64,000 nucleotides of DNA, taken from contig NBIV01000271.1 of assembly GCA_003194525.1 (NCBI GenBank), forward strand, positions 1-64,000, written 5' to 3'. Shown piece by piece: positions 42,415-52,054 of this stretch (position 1 is its first letter; each line of letters opens with the position of its first letter). The stretch comes from Gracilariopsis chorda (Eukaryota; Rhodophyta; Florideophyceae; Gracilariales; Gracilariaceae). Both the position numbers and the translations under genes were made by a program. The notes beneath the pieces are model-generated. The model was not told the DNA's origin. It worked only from the letters and a program-made list of their open reading frames with translations, and did not search any database.

Positions 42415-44350
42415 TGCCTAAAGCGTCCCTCCAAAGCGCGCCGCATACTCGGCATCCAAGCGCGCCTTCCGCACAGTGGCATGGTTATCGATGAACTCCT
42501 TCAGGCTGTCACAGATCGCCCTCAGAGAATCGCTATCCGTACATGCCTTCGGTGCTCCAGTAACCAGCTGCAAGCTTCGCGCATAGCTTGAACGGAAGAA
42601 GCTGGTGCACTGATGCCCAACACCAGACATGCTTGCACCAAATACTGAAAGGCAACTGCCACCGCATCTTCTCGTAACTCGACTGCGGTAGCAACCACCG
42701 GAGGAGCTGTGGATACCACCATTGGGGCAGACGCACTAGCCTGGATAGGAGAGGAAGGTGCAGCCACCGAAGGCGATGGCGACGGAGGAGACGGAGAAGC
42801 CACCGCAGGTGCCAACAACGGAGGTGAGGAAGAAGCCGGCGGTAGCACACTCCTCAATCCAGGCTGCCCCGCAGGAGCCGAAAGAAACGAAGGCATTGGA
42901 CCCAATGGGGCAGGAGCGATGGAATTCTCCTCCATATGCAAAACATCCTTCCCACCGCAGGGATCTGAGGCACCGACGCCGGAGTGAAAGTGACAAGAGA
43001 TGCAGCAGAAACCGCAGGTGTAGGAGAATTATCACTACTAACTGCAGGAGCTACGGCTAATCCTCCAACTGGCGAAGGAACTGGCGTGCGGATCGACAGA
43101 CTCTCCACCTTAGGAATCATAATCAGAGACCTGCACTCGTGCCACATTAAGTTCATTCCCTTCAATATGGCGGGGAAAAGCAACATATGCGCGTTCGTCA
43201 TCGTCACCGTTCGGACTTCGCGTGATAGGGTAGAACTTGTCTTCCCCATAGTCATACCACAGAAAACCGGGGGTTTCAGACCAGTCCACTTGAAGTGTTT
43301 AATCAAGAGGAGCTTCCGCTTCGTCCGCACTCCACTTGTTGCCACTGAAAAGGTTTTGGACACCCAAGAAGCGCATATAGCGGATCATGGCTACCGAAAG
43401 GGGAAGTAAACGGCCCAGTGTAGGCTGGTATGACGAGTCCCATTAGAGGCGACTATCGAGGCTCCTCGTATAAGAGAGGAAAGCGTCGTCTGCCACCTGA
43501 AGATACGCCATAAGGGCCCCCACAGCGCACTACGTAGAGGCAATCAACATAACGAAACATCTCAAGGAGCCGTCGGTATCCAGTACCTCGGAGGTATGAT
43601 AGGCGAAAACGAGGGGCGTCGCCACTCTCTGGTGAGGCGACACTCAGTGGTTTCTCTAGAAGTTGAGGACGGGGGCGTAGTATTTGTGACGCTGACCTGA
43701 AGGCATATAATGGATCTCCGTGTTGTGCCATCCGAAGAAGAACCTAAAGGTGTTCCTGATACGGCTTTCGTACGCGGAGTTGGTCCTAGTTATTGCCGTC
43801 TAAAAATAGAGGGCCTCGTAGGGAGGGTCATAAAGAAGCAACACCTGAGGAGAGCGGCCATCTGAGATACTGCCAGGACGGTGCTCCGCATGGTGAATAG
43901 ATTCCTTTTGAAGGAGAAGTTGCAGACGCGACTGCATTTCGCGTTCCTCAATACTTTTAAGGTAGCGGTTATCGCAATACGCCACCGTTGTCGGAGCGTT
44001 ATCGCCGTGCAACAGAACGTGGAGCCAATGGGTGGGATACGGATCCTCATGGTTACGTTTGTCCCCACTTCAGGAAGTTTCGGGAACCACGCGAAAGCGC
44101 CCCACCTGAAGGTAGTGCGCGAAGTGATGGATATATTCACCGACGGAGCACGGTAGGGTGACCCGCCGATCATGGAAAGGCACGAACACCCGAGTGGCGC
44201 GATGATCGAGATGCTACTCAGGCCAGAGTGGCGCACCAGTAGAAGTATGGTACACCTAAGCATCCACGGGACTCGAAGATGGATAGTTGTAAGCTTGAGA
44301 CATTCCAGAGGAGAAAGCAGGAAGAGCAGGACAAAGTTGTGTGTTGACAC
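42415..44350 (-). pseudogene. Antisense ORF of Gypsy element C (fossil)
   Basis: Minus-strand relative of the 696-codon ORF at 38,313-40,403. Matching blocks run the whole length: HATRVFVPFHDRRV-like near 44,190, HGDNAPTT near 44,010, RLQLLLQKES near 43,910, the Pro-rich middle near 42,700-42,950 and a KARLDAEYAARFG tail near 42,430 (KARLEAEYTTRFG in D). It is broken in several places. Its position between pol and 3' LTR is the same. Confidence 0.75.
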
Positions 44351-44830
44351 TAGAAAAGGAAAGAGATAACTGCAGAGTAGTGTAGACGCTTATCTGAACT
44401 TCAGGAATGACGGGACCATCGGAACCCCGTCAAAGAATTCATGTGGATGACGTCTCGGATGACGCCGGAGACGTAGGTGGCTCCATAATGCGGAACCGAT
44501 TCATAGTTCCGCGTTCAAGCGTTCCTCCATGATACGAAAAGTCGCCCGCACGAGGAAGTAGAGAAACGGGGCTGAAATGCACCCGATCACCAGTAAACGT
44601 TGCACCTGAGGTATAGGGGAGAGCAGATGGATACGCGTGAGGTTAGGGCAGAGTCTTTGCCCTGGAGGTTGCGAACGGACGCTGCGTGGAAGGAATGCGT
44701 ATGCGACGACAGCACAATTTGATGGAGGTGACAAGACTCGCTGCTGCAAGGAGCGCCCCGAGAGGGCTCGCAGAGTCACCGAAGGGGACGAAGCACATAG
44801 ACATGATGGACCTCGAGGACGTGGTGTAGT

Positions 44831-45412
44831 CCAAGAAAGGGGGTATGTAATACAGTGGGTACTGTGCATGCTCTCCTAAGGATGGGCTGTTACGGAAGAT
44901 TTCTAACCAAGTACTTGTAATTTATAGCTGGTGCCACGTAGCACACCACTCCAGAGAAATCGTTCCAGCGGACTGTAATTCAACTAGGTAGAATAACCTA
45001 ATTTAGATTTTTATAGGGTACAGAAGATAGTTTCCGTCGAGGTTAGCTCATGGCAGTGTGCATAGTGCGCCACTTGAGCTCCACCTCCGGGGAAGTAAGC
45101 CAAGCACCTTCGAGACTTGTTCTAGTTCGTCTGGTTCAACCTTGTGATACTCACCTTCAGGTACACTAATACGTCATCCTCTAGGTGCGGTTTCTAAGCC
45201 GCCGATACCCAGCGCGTCCCATAGAAGTTCCTGTAGGATTATTGTCCGCCCAGTGAACGCGCTCTCTGCTTGGTGCTTGCGGATCTCCTTTCAGGATTCA
45301 TCAGGTCGCCGCTCCTATACTAGGGGGACCACCAACTATTGGAACCCATCTCTTAGGCCAAATCTAAAAGTCCTATTTTACAGACGTTGTGCTCACTACT
45401 GGCTGTACTACA
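44831..45412 (+). repeat. Polypurine tract and 3' LTR of Gypsy element C
   Basis: The tract at 44,831-44,845 is followed by TGTAATACAG (44,846), and the LTR ends CTGTACTACA at 45,412. Blocks such as GAGCTCCACCTC.GGGGAAGTAA and TTGTCCGCCCAGTGAAC are shared with the LTRs of element D, but overall the two are well diverged. Element I resumes at 45,413. Confidence 0.8.
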
Positions 45413-45417
45413 GCGAT

Positions 45418-45604
45418 CATAAAGTCGCATTGCAAGAGTTGCAAAGACAGTTTTGTGTAAACCGTCACGATTCTTTAAAGCAGTAGCAGAGACAGTATCC
45501 ACCCAACGAGAAATATCCTTGCGCCATTCTTGAAGATCTTTCGTGTGATCAAACATAGGCAAATCAGTCGGGTTAGAAGAACTAGACGGCTGTCCTGGGC
45601 TCAT
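45418..45604 (-). pseudogene. gag start of element I (fossil)
   Basis: Begins at an ATG that lies inside the primer binding site (RC of 45,595-45,608, GTTATGAGCCCAG) and reads a Ser/Pro-rich lead followed by KDLQEWRKDISRWVDTVSA. That is the usual start of a Copia-type gag. It is cut by the insertion of element C. Confidence 0.6.
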
Positions 45605-45607
45605 AAC

Positions 45608-45853
45608 TAAGCTAATTCAGAGTGCGTCGCAAGCACGAGTGCAGAGAGTAGTTGGGATACTGAATGCGCTCGGAGTCAAAGGCGAAGAATAGCGGGCACG
45701 AAACCTCCCTCCAGCTGTTGCATTCTGACGAAGAACGTCCAAAGACCCCTCGGACAAAGTTTATTCGAGCAGCGCGAGCTCCACGAGATCAGTAGCTGGC
45801 AAAGGTGCTGGGCGCGGCCACCAACGTAGGGCCTTGCAGAACGGCTTTGCACA
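45608..45853 (-). repeat. 5' LTR of element I
   Basis: Matches 21,991-22,258 in the same orientation. On the minus strand it opens TGTGCAAAGCCGTT. The primer site follows at 45,608 going down. Confidence 0.75.
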
Positions 45854-45939
45854 CTTGAATCAAGATGCAACCCTAAGAAAGAGACGGCTGCTGATTCTAC
45901 TGTTAGGCATTCCCCTCTTCTGTTTCACGAGGTAGGAAA

Positions 45940-45957
45940 GGTGGGGAGGGGGTGGGG
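45940..45957 (+). other. G-run cluster (possible G-quadruplex)
   Basis: GGTGGGGAGGGGGTGGGG has four G runs separated by single bases. It lies about 180 bases upstream of the ALKBH6-like start. Confidence 0.5.
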
Positions 45958-46136
45958 TCTCATTGAGATTCGATCTCATTCTAAGGGCCAACCACCTGCC
46001 GCTTCCACTGCAGGCGCCCTCTCGCCACTTCCCCCACAGGCGCCCTCTTGCTGCTTCCGACCCAACACCCTGCCATTCCCCGACCGCCAGTGCTGCGCCC
46101 GCCTCTTTTCCCGTGGCATCCGCAAAGGCAGCGCCT

Positions 46137-46478
46137 ATGTGCGCGTGTGAGCGCGCCCGTGCACAGCTCGTGCAGCCGTTTCAATATGAAACTCTGCCTG
46201 GCGTGCAATACTACGCCCATTTTGTAACCGCCACGCAGCAACAGCAATTTCTGCACCACATTAACTCGCTCCTGGTCACGTGGAAGCGACTCACCAAACG
46301 CACGCTCCTAAACTGGGGCGGTCCTCCCCATATCAAATGTATGCTGCAAACACCGTTGCCGCCCTTTCTGCATCCACTTGTCACCCAGCTCATCGCCGCG
46401 CCCGTCTTTGTACTGTCTCGTGCAGCGCCTCATCGCGCCAGCCAGTTCGGTGCACTCCGCCCTGCCCCTAAACCGTAA
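46137..46478 (+). pseudogene. ALKBH6-like 5' fragment (AlkB-family oxygenase)
   Basis: Residues after the likely ATG at 46,137 (QPFQYETLPGVQYY, then KRTLLNWGGPPH and TPLPPFLHPLVTQLI) line up with the first 90 residues of ALKBH6, a 2-oxoglutarate and iron dependent dioxygenase. The best landmarks are the NWGG-x-PH and LPP-x-L motifs. The frame is open upstream to about 45,963, but that part is low-complexity Pro/Ala/Ser. Similarity stops near 46,410, and the frame ends at 46,478 before the HxD iron-binding motif, so all catalytic residues are missing. No continuation was found downstream. It is a truncated host gene copy, or exon 1 of a gene whose intron leaves the window unrecognised. Confidence 0.6.
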
Positions 46479-48538
46479 CACATTCAGCCCTGCACCGCCA
46501 TAGAGAATAATATTTGGGCACGACGCAAGGATGGAAGTTTACTTGTCTACACGGGTACTGACTAAAAGTAGACGCAGATGCAGTAGAGCAAAGTTGTTCA
46601 AATTGCAACAGTTTGACGCAAATACCAGGCCATTCAGTAGTCCACGCACATATAAAATGGGGGCCTGGGCGATAATATCGTGGACCGTGGTATACTGCAT
46701 TTCCATCATGATCTCATTTTAAGATATGCGACACAGTAATTCCTCCACAACCACTAGTATAATCATTGCATTAACCAAAGTTTCTGATGTTGGAAGGGAT
46801 TTCATCGGTAACATCTTTTGAAGTAGTTTCAGGCATGACGGGATGCGTGTCCTCAGAGTCCTAAGCATTCATATCAATGAAAGGGTAGTATGAAACAGAA
46901 TGATGTGACAAACTAGAATCATATGTCATCTTGCAAATTATAGAGGTTGCAACTAACTGTGCCATCATATCGGTCTTGGAACAAGATTATTGAAGCTGAA
47001 CAGTGATATCGAAGGGCAATATAAAGGCAAGAGATACCCTAAGAATGACAACGCTTTTTCTTAACTGGTTTCTATAGCAAAAAGGTGTCCCTTGACAGAT
47101 TATTATGAATTCTTACTTAGAACTGTAATGCATAGCTTAAGATTATCCAACTAACCTAATTGTGTATTAAAATCCACAAGCGGTGGCTTTCAAGCCACTG
47201 TGGGCCAGATTGATTCCCCTTGCTTCGGAGACCTTTATTTTCTCTTAGAACTGTCTGCTCTTCTTTGCCTTTACTTTTAATATTCCCTAATTTCCTTCCA
47301 TAACCATGCAGCTTCATATGTAGCTACTTTTGAGTAACTCGGCTGCATCCATCTGTTGAAATATCAGCTGGACGATTTTAAGGCTATACGACACGCATAA
47401 CATCAGTTATTGGTTGTATGTGTTATAAAATACGTTTTCATTTATATTTTGCTAGGCGTTAACTTCTCATTGCACATCTGTTGATACCATAATTCATCTT
47501 TACCGTTGCGATTGCACAGTTGTTTTTTGTAAGTGTCTATCATTATCTTTTTGTGCCTTGCCTTATTTGAAGTGGTGCATTTTTTTCGTTCACTGCCGCA
47601 GTACCCACATTGCTATTAATCCTTTTTGGTCTACTATCTATTAGCATTGCACGTCAGTGTTGGTACTCTCGAGCTACGAATATATTTTCAAGCTAATCTT
47701 CGGCAAAAAGGGTATGGAAAGGGCTGTTGTCGTTTGGTGTTGTGAAATCGTGCAACATGACACTCACATCTACCAAGGGTGGGCGCCAGATTCTTTATTC
47801 TAATAAATGTTTTGGCAGCGAAAGACTGAAAACCTTATCCTTGCCCTGTAGGTTCCATTTAAGGAACGCCGAGTACGTGGTAAACTTAGCCCACAAGGTA
47901 GCCCTTTTAGCCTTCCTTTGATCTGTCGCGTTGCTTGTGGAGAAGGTTCCCAGTTGTACAGCGCTATTCGCATAGGTTGCATTATGCAACTTACGTATGA
48001 TACACGTCTACTGTAAGTCCAATATATAGGTTTACGTGGAGAGGTTTTCTCTTGGAGCACAGTCTTGTTTCCTGGCGTTTCAGGATCTGCTGTGGCTTTG
48101 ATGGCATTCGACGGCCGCTAATGTGGCCCACGCATTACGAATTCGACCATGGTGAGGCTGGCGTGCACGCAAGGCTCGTCACAGCAAATCCGCACTCCAC
48201 AAACAGTCTAACTTAATTCTGAGTTGCGCTGTAGGTTTTTAAGTGCGCACAACGCGGCCACACCCATGAGTCACCCTGTTTCTCATACCTGCTTCAGATT
48301 ACAGCGTGGCGAAGGTGAACTTCTCTCCTGGTATTAACAAGCACCAGGCGTCATCTACGCAATCAGTGAAGGAGGCTTGTGTCCCACCTCATACATAAGA
48401 GCACGCGGTGGGCGCCACTTATGTACATAGCCGTATTCACCAAATTGCCGAAACCGCTTGGCGTCGATCTTCTCCACAGTCTGCAACACTGCTGCAGCCT
48501 ATCAAGCCTTTTCGCAACCCACCCTGTATTGACTTGCA
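46479..48538. other. 2-kb stretch without a recognisable gene
   Basis: Mostly AT-rich spacer. A 7-bp hairpin GTGGCTT/AAGCCAC lies at 47,183-47,198 with a weak tRNA-like context. The last 300 bases before 48,539 are GC-richer and would hold the promoter of the secreted-protein gene; no clear TATA box is seen. Confidence 0.45.
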
Positions 48539-49159
48539 ATGCAGTACACCATGATTGCGCTCGTGCTTCTCGCTTGCTTTATCTCTCTGGTGTCATCCAC
48601 GATTGTGCAACCCACCTCCGAACCCGCTCTACCCAGCTCACCCGACCCCGATGTTGAAGAATCGCCGCAGCCTTTTCCACTAACGCCCGCTCTGCCGTTG
48701 GAAGCGCCAAAACCACCCGTGGTGCCCACTCCTCAATTCCTCACATTTGTTGAACCACCATCACCATCGCCGGAACCAGACACTACGTTGCTAATCACAT
48801 GCCGGGATGGCTCCTGTCGTGGCGACGGACGAATGTTTAGTTGTAGCGATGAGAACGGTAGTGTGAGGCCGAGAAGAGGTCGCGCAACTCTACTGCTCAC
48901 TCGGGAAGTGTCTCGCTTTCAGATCGACTCTCAGTATCGCGCAACTGTTCCGTCTCTTTTCATTGACTGGGGTTTCCTATGGTTCATTCCGTGGCGATCC
49001 ACGAAGAACGATGTTAACGGTGGTGTGTCTTGTGGTGAGGTAATGGCGTTTGGCACTCCGTTTGGATTCTCACCTAGATCTGGGAGCTGCTGCAATGCGT
49101 GTAGCTTTGCACGCCGGAGATCAGGACCACCCAGCCTACTTTGTTGCGGTAGGTGTTAA
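48539..49159 (+). CDS. Secreted ten-cysteine protein, paralog 1
   Basis: 206 residues from an ATG. Residues 1-20 (MQYTMIALVLLACFISLVSS) are a clear signal peptide, so the protein should be secreted or lumenal. Residues 21-80 are a Pro/Ser-rich acidic linker. The rest carries ten cysteines in the pattern C-x4-C-x8-C-x62-C-x18-CC-x2-C-x13-CC-x2-C, ending on the final cysteine. The second paralog at 51,590 has the same ten in the same order. The even number, and the two CC-x2-C boxes, suggest disulfides (inference). There is no membrane anchor. I know no family with this pattern; function unknown. Confidence 0.7.
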   Translation: MQYTMIALVLLACFISLVSSTIVQPTSEPALPSSPDPDVEESPQPFPLTPALPLEAPKPPVVPTPQFLTFVEPPSPSPEPDTTLLITCRDGSCRGDGRMFSCSDENGSVRPRRGRATLLLTREVSRFQIDSQYRATVPSLFIDWGFLWFIPWRSTKNDVNGGVSCGEVMAFGTPFGFSPRSGSCCNACSFARRRSGPPSLLCCGRC

Positions 49160-50798
49160 AGGTCAACCTGTCACCAAGCGCGTACACAACGATCGTACAA
49201 AAGTGCGCGAGAGATGGGCGAGCCGATGGATACGACGCAGGTAGGACCCTCGCATTCCGCACAGATGCGCGGCGGTGATAGTTATTTGGCTCAGAGGGTT
49301 TGCTTCTGGCACGCCACGTGAGCTCATAAGTGAGCACGACGTGACCCGTGCTGTCTCGAGCTGCGACCTAATGGGTACATGTAACCTAGGTATTCGTTCT
49401 AAACTTCTAGAGAGTACAGCGAACACGTAAACAGTTGCTGAGTTGTGTCTCCAAATCTGTGACTCTAGTAGCAATGGTGTGCCCAACGTAGCGCAGCGTT
49501 CGTCTCGTCGTGGGTGTGACTGGACTGGGCTTAGGCAAACGACCGATAGCTCCGGGGCAAGTTAACTATGAAGGGTATCGAGACAATGTACTTCGCGTTC
49601 GCAATAGAGAACCCGAGGGCAAACGCTAGGACTCTTGGAGTTACTGCTAGCGAGAGGGTCGGGCGGCACGATGGAAGGCTGGAGTCACGGTTTACTGTGG
49701 TAGCTGTCTTAGAAGTCATCTCCGCTCCCATCGCCGTCGTACTGTACAGCGAGTTTCAAGCCGAGCGGTGTACGTACGAAGATTAAAGGTATAAAACTCC
49801 ATATTCTACCGTTCGGTAGGCTACCAGTTGGCGCAACACGGTAAGCTATGCGGCAAACAATTAGTTGAGGTCACGTGCTGAGCTAAACCTAACCGGTTTT
49901 TCTGTTTTTCAAGGCAGATCATCGACGAGATAGTTTACAGGTAACCCTTACCCTTGGTAATTTGCAGGTATGGATAATCCTTTGAAGTATTGGGGGTGTT
50001 GCACTGACAGTGCTACCAGGAGCTACCACGGCAGCAAAGGAACCAAGGGCACCAACGGTAGCTACCAACGGTGCCCGCGCGTTTTTGTGGAAAGTAGCAG
50101 GCTAGTTGGGCGCCGACTTGGGCTATGAAGGTCGACGTGGACCAGTGACCACGCCACTGCTCTGTAGCCATAAATTCTTGACATTGTCACCAACCTTGGG
50201 ACATCAATTCAGACCAATCTTTTGATGCCACGTGGTCAGCATGCTTGCAGAAATCTTGACTTTCTAGGATTTCTACCCCGAGCCCCCCCCCTCCGCTCCG
50301 TCAGTCGATGGGTAACTTCGTCTTTTTCTTGTTGAAGGAAACGCAATGACTGTATTCTCCCCGTCATTCCATCAGGCCGCCAATTCTCGCACTAAAACGT
50401 GGAGAAGGCACTACCACCCATCTCACACGCCCATTTCGTATTTCACAGAGCCACTATGCTTCGCTGCACGTCTCGTTAGCAGCATCGTTTGAAAACCTCC
50501 AGCATGAAAGAATTTCCAATCCTTTTGCCTTAGCTGAGCTACAATATCTTCGGTAAGATACCAGTATCTACTGGTTTCTCCGGCCTCACTGCCCGGTTGA
50601 TTTGCCAACATTGCTTCCAATTCAAGTGGCGCATTGTTGGATGAAATGTTTTACTACTCCACCGCAGCGCGAGCCTCTTCTATTCTCCGTGCCACGGATG
50701 CGAGGATCTCTTCTCATTGTTGTCATCCAATATGCTAACAAATCTAGACTCCTCATAAAGGGAAAAGGTCACGGTATGAGAGTACCAAGCAAAGCCAT
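49160..50798. other. No gene seen
   Basis: Spacer between the two secreted-protein genes. Only short frames without motifs occur, and no third copy of the ten-cysteine pattern could be read on either strand. Confidence 0.45.
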
Positions 50799-50907
50799 AG
50801 GGATCTACCGCATTGGCGAAGGCAACTCTTAGATTGCTTATTCGGTATTAGGGATATACCGAATTAGCAAATGGGACGGCTACCCTAAGATTTTGCTTAT
50901 TCGGTAT
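50799..50907. repeat. Tandem pair of hairpin units
   Basis: TTGCTTATTCGGTAT (50,834-50,848) is inverted as ATACCGAATTAGCAA (50,856-50,870, one mismatch) and occurs again directly at 50,893-50,907. A diverged inverted copy lies at about 50,806. The arrangement is two tandem copies of a 50-60 bp inverted-repeat unit. It may be a relic of a small hairpin-ended element (MITE-like). Confidence 0.65.
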
Positions 50908-51589
50908 ATCTCTATAACCTTGGTTGGTACTGCCGTAGCAACGGTGGATAGGCCACCCTTCTAATGTGAAGTTATGTTGTTGAGGTTTGCCACTATGATT
51001 CTGCCGTTTCCTTTCTTGCTTGTGTGAGCTTTGTTTCTCCAAACTTCTGAAGATTGTTGTGACAAGCAGCTTGTAAGTACTCAACGAACTATTGTTTTCA
51101 CTTTCTCAGCACCAGTTACAATAGCCATTCCGCACCACCCATACTTCCCGGAGGACAGACTCTTCAAAAAGAAACAGCGCAAAGTATACGAGTCAAACCA
51201 ATTGCGCACTGTCTACCAGTTAACAGCCACATTGTTGCATTACTAAATTTAGTTCAAACCCTTCGTACTTTCTAGTACAACTCTCTTGCCATTGAACATC
51301 GCACCAGATCTGGCTGGACAGCGTATAGAAATGACCATTTCTCTGGAGTAGGCATGTTTCTGGATGACAGCTTCTCTGATAAACGGGTGAGACGTCCGGA
51401 AGTGCTTCTAGAGTCGCAACTTGAGTGGGGCTTAAACGATACATATCGATACGAGTGGCGTAGGAAAGCGCGGTCAAGAAAGGAAAAAGTATCTTCAAGG
51501 GAAACTGAACAGATAGATACTTAAGTAGAGATGCATCCGGCAGAGGCATCACCAACATCTCAAGTCGCAACTCCCATTCAGAGATTACA
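50908..51589. other. Upstream region of paralog 2
   Basis: No coding supported. A TACTTAAGTAGA stretch at 51,518-51,530, 60 bases before the start codon, is the only TATA-like candidate. Confidence 0.35.
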
Positions 51590-52054
51590 ATGAATTCTTT
51601 CAAGATCGTACTCGCCCTGTTCGTCGTCGTGTTCTCCGCAATCAGCCCACCGACGAAAGCAGAGGACGAAGCACCGCTTCTGCTCACATGCGAAGCAGGC
51701 TCTTCAACCTGCATGGCCCCAGGTCGATTCCCACGCACTTTCACTTGTAGCCGTGGCGGCCGAACAATTCGGGCCCCGCGCCAACGGGCGCTTCTCTTCG
51801 TTGTAACTAGCGCCCCGGGTTTCGGCTTCGACGTTTTGTTTCGGACCAGCGTTTGGCAAAGAGGCCTGCGAAGAAATCGGAAGACATTCAATGTGGAGTG
51901 GCGACGAGTGCGCCGAGAAAACGAGTTGCTTTGCCTTGAATTTGGCGCGCTCGGTGAACCTTTTTCAGGCAGAAGATGCTGTGAAGCGTGCTCCGCTCTT
52001 GAGGCATTCCGAAGGGGAATGCCATCTGGTTTGCTTTGCTGTCCGTTATGTTAG
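51590..52054 (+). CDS. Secreted ten-cysteine protein, paralog 2
   Basis: 154 residues from an ATG. Signal peptide residues 1-24, with TKA before the probable cleavage site. Mature chain about 130 residues, basic. Cysteine pattern C-x6-C-x11-C-x61-C-x14-CC-x2-C-x15-CC-x2-C, matching paralog 1 in order and in the 61/62-residue gap. Shared residues outside the cysteines include LLxTC, R-x-R in the centre (GRTIRAPRQRALL vs GSVRPRRGRATLL), the G-x-PF motif before CC and LLCC near the end. It lacks the Pro-rich linker of paralog 1. The genes lie in tandem on the same strand, which suggests local duplication. Function unknown; an extracellular structural or defence role is only a guess. Confidence 0.75.
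   Translation: MNSFKIVLALFVVVFSAISPPTKAEDEAPLLLTCEAGSSTCMAPGRFPRTFTCSRGGRTIRAPRQRALLFVVTSAPGFGFDVLFRTSVWQRGLRRNRKTFNVEWRRVRRENELLCLEFGALGEPFSGRRCCEACSALEAFRRGMPSGLLCCPLC

Larger units (their letters stand above)
25500..45412 (+). mobile_element. Ty3/Gypsy element C, 5'-truncated (fossil)
   Basis: A Gypsy element of the same family as the inner element D. It starts inside the gag-protease boundary (about 25,500, matching D near 33,970). It then has protease, RT, RNase H, integrase and the start of the chromodomain (to 29,535), the rest of the chromodomain after the pogo insertion (42,130-42,240), a worn antisense ORF, a polypurine tract and a 3' LTR (44,846-45,412). Its 5' LTR and gag are gone. 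It lies inside the gag of element I; the loss of its 5' end together with the middle of element I is most simply one deletion. Many breaks; older than D. Confidence 0.8.
21991..45853 (-). mobile_element. Copia-like element I, outermost layer of the nest (fossil)
   Basis: Two LTRs in the same orientation (21,991-22,258 and 45,608-45,853, about 250 bp each) enclose 23.3 kb. On the minus strand the 5' LTR is followed by a half-tRNA-iMet type primer site, then the start of gag (45,604 down to about 45,418). The Gypsy element C intervenes. Coding resumes with the integrase (about 25,500) and runs through RT and RNase H to about 22,820. The flanks ATTGA (21,986-21,990) and CTTGA (45,854-45,858) are a probable target duplication differing at one base. 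The element is broken and old; the middle of its coding region is missing. Confidence 0.75.

Noticed and set aside
45963-46136. N-terminal extension of the ALKBH6-like frame
   Set aside because: Opens at TTG and is low-complexity Pro/Ala/Ser; the ATG at 46,137 fits the known length of the protein before its first conserved motif.
47170-47225. tRNA-like stretch with hairpin GTGGCTT/AAGCCAC
   Set aside because: The anticodon loop would have the wrong size, no acceptor or D stem forms, and the T-arm match is weak.
51220-51891. 223-codon open frame on the minus strand
   Set aside because: It lies antisense to the secreted ten-cysteine gene and its upstream region; no motif, and the + strand gene has a signal peptide and a paralog.
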